NCBI GenBank assembly: GCA_937952245.1
Contig: CALFYS010000078.1
Location: 1-32,114 of the forward strand
Reading direction: 5' to 3'
Length of the DNA: 32,114 nt
Origin: an uncultured Alphaproteobacteria bacterium
Lineage (GTDB): Bacteria > Pseudomonadota > Alphaproteobacteria > Puniceispirillales > UBA1172
In this document: piece by piece, positions 16,385-24,920 of the stretch
Layout: each line of letters opens with the position of its first letter
Position numbering within the stretch: the stretch's first letter is position 1
Made by a program: the position numbers and the translations under genes
The notes under the pieces: model-generated
Databases searched by the model: none
The model's input: the letters and a program-made list of their open reading frames with translations, nothing else
What the model was told of the DNA's origin: nothing

Positions 16385-17407
16385 TCAGGCGGGTAAGGTT
16401 TCAATAGCCCCGCCAATGCTTTTCCAAGCGTTGAAACCGCCGGGGATATGGGCGATGGAACGAAGGTCTTTTTCAGCGGCTTGAGCCATGGCCATGGCCG
16501 AACGTTCCCCCGCCGCGCAATAAAAAACAATGGCTTTCGCATCAATATTGGCGAGGCTGTTTAAATGCGTGTCCAACTGCCCGTAAGGCATATGCAGTGA
16601 TCGGGGAATTTGCCCATGTTTATGGCGTTCACTGTCATCGCGAAGATCAACCAAGATTATGTCATCAGGGCGGTTGGCGGCAAGGTCATGGGCTTCCACC
16701 GATGGATATTCCCGCTGGCGTTCAAGGGTGATGCCCATTTTCATGTTTTCAGGCACCGCGACATCCATCATTTTGGGATTCGGCAGGTTCAGGTTGTTCA
16801 TCAAATCAATATATTCATCACGGGAAGACACTTGCAGCCTTGGGTTATGGGCGCGTTCTTCGGCGATGGTGGTGACGTGATCGCCTTTATAATCATGGGC
16901 GGGATAGACCATCATATTATCAGGCAATTTCAGAAGTTTATTAAAGATGGAGTCATATTGCCGGCCAGCATCACCATTTTGGAAATCAGTCCGCCCCGTG
17001 CCACGGATCAACAATGTATCGCCGGTAAAGACGCGATCATCCATGCGGAAAGAATAACTGTCATCGGTATGGCCGGGGGTGTACATCGCCCGCAAATCAA
17101 TACCTTCAATTGAGACTTTTTCATCATCGCTGACCCGCATCGACACCACATCAGTGGGGGATTCTTTGCCCATCACGGTGACGCAATTGGTGACATCGCG
17201 CAACGCCCCCATGGCGGTGATATGATCAGCATGGACATGGGTATCAATCACTTTGACCAGTTTTAAATCCAATTCCTGCATCAATTTGATATAGCGGTCT
17301 GTTTTTTCAAAAACAGGATCAATCAACAGCGCCTCACCACCGGAACGGCTGGCGATCAAATAGGTATAGGTTGATGATACGTTATCGAATAATTGACGAA
17401 AGATCAT
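16385..17407 (-). CDS. Persulfide dioxygenase-rhodanese fusion
   Basis: Two domains on 340 aa. Residues 1-225 are an ETHE1-type metallo-beta-lactamase fold: THVHADH gives His57, His59, Asp61 and His62, with His113, Asp130 (FTGD) and His171 completing the iron site. Residues 235-340 are a rhodanese domain with active-site Cys297 in CAAGERS. Fusions of this kind oxidise glutathione persulfide to sulfite and move sulfane sulfur to or from thiosulfate, detoxifying sulfide in the cytoplasm. The ribosome-binding site AAAGGAGG is near perfect. It lies 89 bases after the photolyase gene on the same strand. Confidence 0.9.
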   Translation of the reverse strand: MIFRQLFDNVSSTYTYLIASRSGGEALLIDPVFEKTDRYIKLMQELDLKLVKVIDTHVHADHITAMGALRDVTNCVTVMGKESPTDVVSMRVSDDEKVSIEGIDLRAMYTPGHTDDSYSFRMDDRVFTGDTLLIRGTGRTDFQNGDAGRQYDSIFNKLLKLPDNMMVYPAHDYKGDHVTTIAEERAHNPRLQVSSRDEYIDLMNNLNLPNPKMMDVAVPENMKMGITLERQREYPSVEAHDLAANRPDDIILVDLRDDSERHKHGQIPRSLHMPYGQLDTHLNSLANIDAKAIVFYCAAGERSAMAMAQAAEKDLRSIAHIPGGFNAWKSIGGAIETLPA

Positions 17408-17496
17408 GATGGCCTCCTTTCTCTAGAGTAAGAAACAGAAGGCGATTTGACAAGATGGTCTGATTGCAAGGTGTTCTTATTGTTGGGAAATTGGTT

Positions 17497-19014
17497 TTAA
17501 ATCTGATCAAAAAAGGCTTGGCTATCGGCCTTAATCGCGTCTTTCTTGGCATCATCCATTTTCGCCAAAGTGCGATAGGGCATCCCCATGCGGGGGTTAT
17601 TCGAAAGGCGATCCTGATTGCGGATCAAGAAATCCCAATAAAGATAATTAAACGGGCACGCTTCTGTGCCGTTCTTTTGGCTGACCTTATAAGCGCATGA
17701 TTTGCAATAGGTGGACATACGGTTGATATAAGCCCCGCTCGCCGCGTATGGCTTGCTGGCCAAATACCCGCCATCGGCAAATAAGGTCATGCCGCTGACA
17801 TTGGGCAGTTCCACCCATTCATAAGCATCGGCATAAACCCCTAAAAACCAAGCGTTGACATCATCAGGTTTAATCCCCGCGATCAGGGCAAAATTCCCCA
17901 AGACCATCAACCGCTGGATATGATGGGCATAGGCGTTGTCGCGGGTCTCGGTCACGGCTTGCTTTAGGCAATTCATCTTGGTCTCTGCCGTCCAGTAAAA
18001 TTCAGGCAAAGGACGCTGGGCATCAAGGGCGTTTTCAGCGGCATATTCCGGCATTTTCAGCCAATAAATGCCGCGTACATATTCCCGCCACCCCAGAATT
18101 TGTCGGATAAAGCCTTCCACCGCGTTTAACGGCGCAAACCCTTGCATATACGCTGTTTCAGCAGCTTTGATCGCGGTCATGGGGGAAAGCAAACCCGCGT
18201 TTAAATAAAGCCCAATATGGGCGTGATACATCCACGGCTCGCCTTCGACCATGGCATCTTGATAAGTGCCAAAAAGCGGCAGGCGTTCGGTGATAAACCG
18301 GTCTAATACAAGTTCCGCCTCCGCCCTTGTGGTGGCGAAATCAAAACCGTCAAGATGGCCAAAGTGATCATCAAAATGCTCAGCCACCAGCGCCAGCACC
18401 TCTTGGGTGATGGCATCGGGCGGGGTGATTTGGCGATGCGGCGGGTGCAGCCCTTCTTTAGGCGGTTGCCTGTTTTCGCTATCATAATTCCATTGCCCGC
18501 CAACGGGCTGATCGCCATCCATTAAGATTTGGTATTGCCGCCGCAATTCCCGATAGAAAAACTCCATCCGAAGGGATTTCCGGCCTTCCGCCCAATCGTT
18601 GAACTGCTCAATCGTGCTTAAGAACCGATCATCCTCCCTAATCTCAACCGTTTGATCAAAAGCATCTGACCAGCTGTCAAAGATGGATTTAAGGCGGTAT
18701 TCACCAGGGGCGGTGACAATGATGCTGTCGATTTGATGGCGGGTGAGGGCGCGTTTCACTTCACTGGTAAAATCACCGGTGTTTTGCGGGTCATCGTAAC
18801 GGATGTAATCAACGTGATGGCCAGCGGTTTTCAATTCTTCAGCGAAATGCCGCATCGCCGAAAAAATAAAGGCGATCTTTTTCTGGTGGTGATTGGCGTA
18901 TCCTGCTTCGGCTTTAAGCTCCGCCATCAGGATGACGTCATCAGGGGCAATATCGCTTAGGCTTGAGATTTCAGGGCTGAGCTGATCACCAAGGATAAGA
19001 CGTAAATGAGCCAT
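17497..19014 (-). CDS. Iron-sulfur photolyase of the PhrB/CryB type
   Basis: A 505-aa member of the FeS-bacterial cryptochrome/photolyase group (deoxyribodipyrimidine photolyase-related domain). Agrobacterium PhrB, the model, repairs (6-4) photoproducts with blue light using FAD and a ribityllumazine antenna. Start ATG 19014 gives MAHLRLILGDQLS, the normal N terminus, with AGGA six bases upstream; an in-frame upstream extension is unsupported. The four cysteines of the 4Fe-4S cluster fit: Cys349 (MNCLKQ), Cys437 and Cys440 (YCKSC), Cys453 (ACPFN). The HHIQRLMVLGNFAL and MYHAHIGLYLNAGLL segments line the FAD pocket. Its place after the retinal genes suggests a light-linked gene group, and proteins of this group can be sensors too. 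Confidence 0.93.
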   Translation of the reverse strand: MAHLRLILGDQLSPEISSLSDIAPDDVILMAELKAEAGYANHHQKKIAFIFSAMRHFAEELKTAGHHVDYIRYDDPQNTGDFTSEVKRALTRHQIDSIIVTAPGEYRLKSIFDSWSDAFDQTVEIREDDRFLSTIEQFNDWAEGRKSLRMEFFYRELRRQYQILMDGDQPVGGQWNYDSENRQPPKEGLHPPHRQITPPDAITQEVLALVAEHFDDHFGHLDGFDFATTRAEAELVLDRFITERLPLFGTYQDAMVEGEPWMYHAHIGLYLNAGLLSPMTAIKAAETAYMQGFAPLNAVEGFIRQILGWREYVRGIYWLKMPEYAAENALDAQRPLPEFYWTAETKMNCLKQAVTETRDNAYAHHIQRLMVLGNFALIAGIKPDDVNAWFLGVYADAYEWVELPNVSGMTLFADGGYLASKPYAASGAYINRMSTYCKSCAYKVSQKNGTEACPFNYLYWDFLIRNQDRLSNNPRMGMPYRTLAKMDDAKKDAIKADSQAFFDQI

Positions 19015-19076
19015 CAATGATCCTTTTGGGCAGGATGATGCACAATTTTGATGTGCTAATATGTCCACTTGATAAA

Positions 19077-19095
19077 AATGTTTTGTTCAAACATT
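19077..19095. repeat. Inverted repeat upstream of the photolyase gene
   Basis: AATGTTT, TGTTC, AAACATT: seven-base perfect arms 63-81 bases before the photolyase start. Size and place suit a dimeric repressor or activator site; the regulator is unknown. Confidence 0.4.
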
Positions 19096-19124
19096 CTTAT
19101 GATGTGAAAAGGGGGATAATCTCG

Positions 19125-19159
19125 GATGACCTCAGAACTATGGGGGATCTGAGGCCATC
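19125..19159. repeat. 12-bp imperfect hairpin between idi2 and the photolyase gene
   Basis: GATGACCTCAGA and TCTGAGGCCATC pair over 12 positions with one mismatch around an 11-base loop. No T run follows on either strand, so it is not a simple intrinsic terminator. The 258-base gap (19015-19272) otherwise holds no gene I can support. Confidence 0.5.
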
Positions 19160-19272
19160 ACCGGGGGAGATTAATAAGCTTGAAATATCGCTGTTTTGCG
19201 ATGTTTCAACCCCTCTTTTCACGTTTTTCATTACAAAAAACTTATATTTTGATGGTCTGATAAAAAACAGCC

Positions 19273-20325
19273 TTAAGGCTTGATAAGGCCTTTGGCGTTT
19301 TTAAAAGATTGCAGGTCACGTGACCCTGTTAAAAACAGCGCCAATTGCATCTGTTCGCGCCATAATTGAAGCGCTTGATCAATGGCATCAGGGGTGATGT
19401 CACCGCTGTCATTTTCAACCGCCCTCAAGAAATGCCCCGCCGCCGCGATCATATCCGCCCCCAGCCATATGCCTTTGGCGGCATCAAGCCCATGACGGAT
19501 ACCGCCGGAAGCGATTAAGCGCGCGTTGAGCCGCGATTGCTGCCCTGATTGGTTTTGGACGTTTTTAAGGTCAATCAACGCGTCACAAGTGCTGATCCCC
19601 CAATCCAAAAACGGTGTCATCAAAGGGTTGTCGCCGTTTTGATGGCGCAGGGTTTCAATCCGTGTCCAATTGGTACCGCCCAAGCCCGCGACATCAATAT
19701 ACCGCACCCCAAGGGCATCCAGCCGCATCGCGACATCGCTGGTGATGCCCGCTCCGACTTCTTTAATAATCACCGGACAAGCGATGGTTTGCACCAAACG
19801 GGCAATCGCGTCTTCAACCCCATGCCAATCGCGATCGCCTTCGGGTTGGGCGGCTTCCTGCAAAGGGTTCAGGTGAATGGCAATGGCATCTGCCCCTAGC
19901 ATATCAACAGCATCTTGCGCCATGTTCAGCCCATCTGGCCGTGCCAATTGCACGCCACCAAGATTGGCAATAATCGGAACATCAGGGGCGTTTTTTCGGA
20001 TCACGTGCTGATCACGCTGGTTTTCAATGCTCGCGCGTTGTGAGCCGACGGCAAGCGCAACCCCATGTTTTTGCGCGGCAATGGCCAAGGCAGTGTTGAT
20101 CGCATCGGCGCGGTCGGTTCCGCCGGTCATCGCCCCGATCATCAACGGCATGGCAAGACGGCGGCCAAGGAAACGGCAGGTCAGATCAATCTTATCCAAA
20201 TCACATTCCGGCAGGGCGTTATGGCTCAACACCACGCGATCAAAGCCATTGCCATGGGCGGTTTGGGCATCTTCCCCACGGGCAAGATCAAGATGGGCAT
20301 TTTTGCGATCAGCGGCTTTCGTCAT
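19273..20325 (-). CDS. fni: Type 2 isopentenyl-diphosphate isomerase (FMN)
   Basis: Interconverts IPP and DMAPP using reduced FMN, balancing the C5 supply for the carotenoid pathway. The 350-aa TIM barrel has the substrate-binding RKNAHL near the start, MPLMIGAMTGGTDRA, AVGSQRASIE, HLNPLQEAAQPEGDRDW, GGTNWTRIE and the flavin phosphate segment ASGGIRHGLDAAKG. It is the last gene of the retinal cluster, 6 bases after blh, so its expression is tied to the pathway it feeds. Confidence 0.96.
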   Translation of the reverse strand: MTKAADRKNAHLDLARGEDAQTAHGNGFDRVVLSHNALPECDLDKIDLTCRFLGRRLAMPLMIGAMTGGTDRADAINTALAIAAQKHGVALAVGSQRASIENQRDQHVIRKNAPDVPIIANLGGVQLARPDGLNMAQDAVDMLGADAIAIHLNPLQEAAQPEGDRDWHGVEDAIARLVQTIACPVIIKEVGAGITSDVAMRLDALGVRYIDVAGLGGTNWTRIETLRHQNGDNPLMTPFLDWGISTCDALIDLKNVQNQSGQQSRLNARLIASGGIRHGLDAAKGIWLGADMIAAAGHFLRAVENDSGDITPDAIDQALQLWREQMQLALFLTGSRDLQSFKNAKGLIKP

Positions 20326-20331
20326 GACGTG

Positions 20332-21225
20332 TTATCTCTTTTCCGGACTTGCGGTCTTCATCGCTTCAAGTTTACGCCGAAACGCCCCATCCACCAACAT
20401 CATATGTGGCACGGTCAAGGCGGCAAGGCCGATAAAGATCACCTGCACCATGGCGGCATTAAAACTGATCTGGTCGCCCAAGATCACCAATGCGATGGCC
20501 ATCATCACCCATGTCGCCAAGGTAAAGCCAAGGGTTAAGGGCAGAATACGCGCATCGGGCATAATCGCTTTTACCGCGTGGATGACCCGTGCCATATGCC
20601 GCGGCGTATGAACACAGCAAAAATAAAGGGCAAAGCCCGTCAAGGGCGGCAGCACGGCCAAGACCGCCCCTAATCCCGCAAATTCAAGCCAGCGGCGGCG
20701 GTATCGTGGGGTGATGATGGCGGCGATGGTATAGATCACCGAAGCGATGGCAAAAATCGCCACCATGGCTAAGAACAAAGACCAAAACGCCTCCAGTTCA
20801 GCCCCGCCCGTCAGCACGGTAAAGATCGGCTGGACAAGGGTTAAATGGGCAAGCGGGATGACCACCACCACCAACCCGCCGTGGCAGATGATCTGCGCGA
20901 AACGGGCAATATCAACATCAACCAAGAGTTTCTTTTTTTCTTTGTCTTTTTTGGGGGCGGCAGGCGGCGTCGCATCCCCCAGTCCGAAATGCACCATGCT
21001 GTAGAGCAAAAACATGGTCAGGCTAAAGACCGGTATCAACACCCAAACCAACACAACCAGCGCGGCGATAGCGATATATTGCAGGGAAAATTTAATGATC
21101 TGTCCCCGGCTTTTGCCATAGCCGGAAACCATGGCCACCGCCCCATCCATCGCGCCATGGGGCAGGCCAATAAAGACAACGGCGGCTAAGCTGAACAGCG
21201 CCAATGGACCAAATGTTTCGATCAT
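20332..21225 (-). CDS. blh: Blh beta-carotene 15,15'-dioxygenase
   Basis: Cleaves beta-carotene at the central double bond to give two retinals, the chromophore of proteorhodopsin. The 297-aa membrane protein of the Brp/Blh family keeps the four iron-ligand histidines: His23 in LPHGAMD, His79 in MVHFGLGD, and His206 and His210 in VHTPRH. Eight or so hydrophobic helices are evident, with a lysine-rich loop (PKKDKEKKK) after the second histidine. I prefer ATG 21225 (MIETFGPLAL), seven bases after the crtY stop; a GTG at 21243 overlaps crtY and is less likely. idi2 follows after 6 bases. Confidence 0.95.
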   Translation of the reverse strand: MIETFGPLALFSLAAVVFIGLPHGAMDGAVAMVSGYGKSRGQIIKFSLQYIAIAALVVLVWVLIPVFSLTMFLLYSMVHFGLGDATPPAAPKKDKEKKKLLVDVDIARFAQIICHGGLVVVVIPLAHLTLVQPIFTVLTGGAELEAFWSLFLAMVAIFAIASVIYTIAAIITPRYRRRWLEFAGLGAVLAVLPPLTGFALYFCCVHTPRHMARVIHAVKAIMPDARILPLTLGFTLATWVMMAIALVILGDQISFNAAMVQVIFIGLAALTVPHMMLVDGAFRRKLEAMKTASPEKR

Positions 21226-21232
21226 CTTCTGA

Positions 21233-22363
21233 TCATCCCCCACCTTTGATTAAGGCTTTTAAGAACGGGTATTTTGGCATGGCCATGATGACTTTCAAGC
21301 GCAAAAGATAATCCGCATCTCCGGTCATGAACCGCGCCATCTCATTGCCATTAAGGGCTTTGGCCATGGCGTGAAAAAGCCTCGGCGCCAATTGCGGTTG
21401 ATTGCGAATGACTTTCAGGAATATCCGATCCATCCAAAGGTCAATCGCTTGATGCGGGGTCATCTGTTGCGGCATCTCACCTGATTTCAGATGGGACATG
21501 ACGCGGGCGATTTGTTTTTGGATAAAGCCAAAAGCATAACCGCTGGATGGCCGGATCGCCCCGCCCCGCCCACCAATAGGCAAGCCCGTGCTATGGTCTT
21601 CGGGCATGAAACCCATGGGGATGGCGCCTTGTTCCCGCCGCAAGGTGATTTTCTCAGTGATGCCGTAATATTCTTCAAGATAGGCGGAAATGGCGGTTTC
21701 ATAAAACGCGTTATCTTCAATCTGGGGGCTAAAGAGCGTCGATTCCACGAGTGCTTGGGTGGCTGAAAACGGCAAGACATAAATGAAATGGATGCCTCTC
21801 GATTGATCGCATCGGAAATCCATCAAAATCGCGGTCTCTGGGTCAAAAACAGGGCGGGAGACTTGGATTTCATGGCCGATAAAATGCTGGATCATCATCC
21901 CTTTCGGGATGGAATTGGGGCGGCTGTCAAAAATCTGCCCTGTGGTGATTTGGCCGTGGTCGGTGGTGATGCTGTTGGCGTGAGCGTTGAGTTCAATATC
22001 CGTCACTTGACCAGTGATCAGATCAACACCATGGGCGCGCGCTTGCTCGCGGCAATGGCTGAGCCATGCTTTGCTTTCAAGACAGGCATAGGGGCGATCA
22101 TGGCTGGTTTGGGTCACGGCTCCCTTTGGGGTGATAATCTGCCAATGCGCCCATGTTTTCCGTGCCATGGCCAGCGCATCATCAGTTTCGCTATTGGGGA
22201 AAATCCCCCAAGCGTGGTCTTGCTTTTTGTCTTTCGGTTCAATGACGGCCAGTGTTTTATACGGCAATTGATGGGCGCGCCGTGCCAATGACAATCCCGC
22301 GCATCCGCCGCCAATAATCACCGCGTCATAATCATGATTTTTTGTGGAGTCTTGATGGGTCAT
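21233..22363 (-). CDS. crtY: Lycopene beta-cyclase (CrtY type)
   Basis: Forms both beta-ionone rings of beta-carotene from lycopene; a flavoprotein acting at the membrane. The 376-aa sequence begins with a dinucleotide fold YDAVIIGGGCAGLSLA and has DHAWGIFP, IFDSRPN, MDFRC and the conserved FLPFS-like FVLPFSATQALVESTLF segment here as YVLPFSATQALVESTLF. The start ATG overlaps the crtB stop as ATGA, indicating translational coupling. Product feeds Blh directly next door. Confidence 0.95.
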   Translation of the reverse strand: MTHQDSTKNHDYDAVIIGGGCAGLSLARRAHQLPYKTLAVIEPKDKKQDHAWGIFPNSETDDALAMARKTWAHWQIITPKGAVTQTSHDRPYACLESKAWLSHCREQARAHGVDLITGQVTDIELNAHANSITTDHGQITTGQIFDSRPNSIPKGMMIQHFIGHEIQVSRPVFDPETAILMDFRCDQSRGIHFIYVLPFSATQALVESTLFSPQIEDNAFYETAISAYLEEYYGITEKITLRREQGAIPMGFMPEDHSTGLPIGGRGGAIRPSSGYAFGFIQKQIARVMSHLKSGEMPQQMTPHQAIDLWMDRIFLKVIRNQPQLAPRLFHAMAKALNGNEMARFMTGDADYLLRLKVIMAMPKYPFLKALIKGGG

Positions 22364-23298
22364 GACGTTTGAGGGGGTGTGTTCGCAAGAGGAAGGCCAG
22401 CAAGGGGGCGATGCAATTCAGCGTGATGCGGCGGGATCGCCCCCAACCGTTTTGCCATAAAGGGCAGGGCGGTAAGGCTGGTCACCGCTTTGGTGGAGGT
22501 TGAGGTGACTTGTCGGCCAAGATGCCACGGGCTGCCTTGACGCGCCAATTGCACCCCGATTTGCCTGTACCCGCGGGCGGCGATTAAAATCGCGATATGG
22601 GCGCGCAACGGCAAGTAATTCAGCCCATGGATGGCGCTGTTGTAATAAACCTCCGCCAATCCTAAGAGATGCTGAACCCCGCCTCGGATGGTGTTGATCT
22701 GGTCTTGGTTTTGGTCAGGATTCATGGCGGCGGATTTAATATCATCGGCGGATAAGGAGCTGATCCATTCCGCGGGCAAATACCGCCGCCCCATTTCCGC
22801 GTCTTCGCGAATATCCCGCGCGATATTGGTCAATTGCATGGCGATGCCCAAATCAATGGCAAAAGGATAAGCCTCTTTGTCTTGGCAATTCAGGATATGG
22901 CACATCAACAGCCCCACCGTCCCCGCCACGTGATAGCCATAGCGCACCAATTCATCTTGGGTTTGCAGTGCCACCACATCCTGATCCATGATCAAGCCAT
23001 CAATCAGCGATAAAATCACATCAAGGGGCAGGTGATGGCGTTCAATAAAAGGCATAAATCCGGCCAATTCACGGTCGTTTAACACAGCGCCGTTGTTAAG
23101 ATGGTCACGCAACGCGGTTAAACGTTCCGCCCCATGGGGCAGGTCACCATCGGCCAGATCATCCAGCAATCGGCAAAATTGGTAGAGTTGCGCCGCGTTT
23201 TGACCCATCTCATCGCCCAGAAAACGCCGCGCCCAATGAAAGGTTCGTCCATTGGCTTTCAGGCTGGCTTCAGCGGCGGTGATGGTTGTACTTGTCAT
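22360..23298 (-). CDS. crtB: Phytoene synthase
   Basis: Joins two GGPP molecules to phytoene, the first committed carotenoid step. The 312-aa protein shows both Mg-diphosphate motifs: DDLAD (46-50) in FCRLLDDLADG and ARDIREDAEMGRRYLP (from 160). Other family segments are YGYHVAGTVGLLM and LGIAMQLTNIA. I set the start at ATG 23298, with GGGGGA four bases upstream, 28 bases after the crtI stop. An ATG at 23352 is in frame but lies inside crtI and lacks a spaced ribosome-binding site. Ends overlapping crtY by 4 bases. Confidence 0.96.
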   Translation of the reverse strand: MTSTTITAAEASLKANGRTFHWARRFLGDEMGQNAAQLYQFCRLLDDLADGDLPHGAERLTALRDHLNNGAVLNDRELAGFMPFIERHHLPLDVILSLIDGLIMDQDVVALQTQDELVRYGYHVAGTVGLLMCHILNCQDKEAYPFAIDLGIAMQLTNIARDIREDAEMGRRYLPAEWISSLSADDIKSAAMNPDQNQDQINTIRGGVQHLLGLAEVYYNSAIHGLNYLPLRAHIAILIAARGYRQIGVQLARQGSPWHLGRQVTSTSTKAVTSLTALPFMAKRLGAIPPHHAELHRPLAGLPLANTPPQTS

Positions 23299-23326
23299 CC
23301 GATCCCCCGAATAGCAATTTGTGAGG

Positions 23327-24844
23327 TCAAGCGGCTGATGACTGGCGGTCATCTTCTTTGACCAGGGTTTCCACCACTTTAGCAGAACAAATCACCCCTG
23401 GCATCCCCGCTCCGGGATGCGCGCCCGCCGCGGCAAAATAGAGGTTCGGAATTTGCGGGTCACGGTTGTGATACCTGAACCATGCCGATTGTGAGAAAAT
23501 TGGCGCGATGGAAAAGCCCGTGCCATGCATGGCGCGGTAATCTGTTTTGAAATCTTCAGGCGTCATCCAGAAATCTTCGGTGATGCTTTCTGAAATCCCC
23601 GGCATGATGGTGCGGTCAAGGGCGGCGACAATACGGTCACGCAGAACAGGTCCTTCTTTGTCCCAATCCTGCCCGCCTTGCAAATTCGGCACCGGGCACA
23701 GCACATAGAAACTATCGCATCCTTCGGGGGCGAAACTGGCATCAGTGGCGGTGGGGCGATGAACATAAAGCGAGAAATCATCGGCCAAAATTTTATGGTC
23801 GAAAATATCCTTCAGCAATTCTTTATACCGAGGCCCCATCCAAATCGTATGATGGGCAACATCAGGAAAGGTTTTGGTGCTGCCAAAATAAAGCACATAA
23901 AGCCCCATGGAATAATGGGTCATGGATTCTGGCAAGGCTTTCTTGGGGCGCGCATGGGGGGCGGGCATCATCTGGCTATAGACTGTTGGCGGGTCGCCGT
24001 TACAAATCACGCGGTCCGCCTTAAAAACAGTGCCATCCATGGCCACCGCCCCTGTCGCGAGTCCATTTTCAACGGTGATGCTGTCAATATCCACCCCTAA
24101 TGTGATGGTGACGCCCGCGCGTTCCATCAAGCCTTTTAATTCCGCCACCAATTTGCCGGTGCCGCCCATGGCGAACCATACGCCCCAGCGGCGTTCAAGG
24201 TAATGAATGAGGGTATAAATTGATGTTGTGGTAAAGGGATTGCCCCCCACCAGAAGCGGGTGAATCGAAAACGCCTGCCGCAACAAAGGGTGCTTTATAT
24301 GACTGTTCACCATCTGGGCGACCGTCATATAGCTTTTTAATTTCAGCAATGATGGCACTTGCTTCATCATGGTGAAGAATTTGGTAAAGGGTTTATCCGC
24401 CAGTTTTTCAAAGCCCACATCAAAAATATCTTTCGATGCTTTCAGCAGATTGGCGTATCCCTTTTTGTCATCAGGGTTGAAACGGTCAATCTCCGCCATT
24501 GTGTCTTCGACCGTGGCGCGATAATCAAATTGCTCACCGCCATCGAAATAGAACCGATACCATGGGTCGAGGGGGACAAATTCCACATGGTCTTCACGTT
24601 TTTCGCCAAAAAGTTCAAACAATTCGTCAAATAAGAACGGCGCGGTGACAACCGTGGGGCCCCCATCATGGCGAAAGCCGCCACGTTCAAAAACACGCGC
24701 CCGCCCGCCAATAGAATCCAGCCGTTCCACCAAAGTGACGTCATATCCCATGGCGCGCATCCGTAACGCTGAGGCAATGCCGCCGAAACCCGCGCCGATA
24801 ACCAGTGCGGATTTGCCGTTTGATGGAGGGGTTTTGGTCTTCAT
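23327..24844 (-). CDS. crtI: Phytoene desaturase (CrtI)
   Basis: FAD-dependent enzyme that introduces the double bonds turning phytoene into lycopene. The 505-aa protein has the N-terminal dinucleotide fold ALVIGAGFGGIASALRMR with ERLDSIGGRARVFE, then GGPTVVTAPFLFDELF, and the C-terminal carotenoid-dehydrogenase signature AGAHPGAGMPGVICSAKV. Start ATG 24844 puts the FAD fold 12 residues in, with AAGAAG upstream; the in-frame extension to 24889 is not supported. It follows crtE by 76 bases. Number of desaturations (three or four) cannot be read from sequence alone; lycopene is expected because crtY and blh follow. Confidence 0.96.
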   Translation of the reverse strand: MKTKTPPSNGKSALVIGAGFGGIASALRMRAMGYDVTLVERLDSIGGRARVFERGGFRHDGGPTVVTAPFLFDELFELFGEKREDHVEFVPLDPWYRFYFDGGEQFDYRATVEDTMAEIDRFNPDDKKGYANLLKASKDIFDVGFEKLADKPFTKFFTMMKQVPSLLKLKSYMTVAQMVNSHIKHPLLRQAFSIHPLLVGGNPFTTTSIYTLIHYLERRWGVWFAMGGTGKLVAELKGLMERAGVTITLGVDIDSITVENGLATGAVAMDGTVFKADRVICNGDPPTVYSQMMPAPHARPKKALPESMTHYSMGLYVLYFGSTKTFPDVAHHTIWMGPRYKELLKDIFDHKILADDFSLYVHRPTATDASFAPEGCDSFYVLCPVPNLQGGQDWDKEGPVLRDRIVAALDRTIMPGISESITEDFWMTPEDFKTDYRAMHGTGFSIAPIFSQSAWFRYHNRDPQIPNLYFAAAGAHPGAGMPGVICSAKVVETLVKEDDRQSSAA

Positions 24845-24920
24845 GGGGTTGTCTTCTTTGCTTCTAAGAGCGGTTATTTCATCAAGCACAAAAGCATTAC
24901 AAGGGCAATGCCTTCGGCTG

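Noticed and set aside
20027..20611. 194-aa plus-strand open frame opposite idi2 and blh
   Set aside because: It spans the junction of two well-supported minus-strand genes and its composition (Ala/Arg/Ser rich) is typical of a reverse-strand shadow.
21788..22291. 167-aa plus-strand open frame opposite crtY
   Set aside because: Antisense to crtY within a tight operon; no ribosome-binding site or family match.
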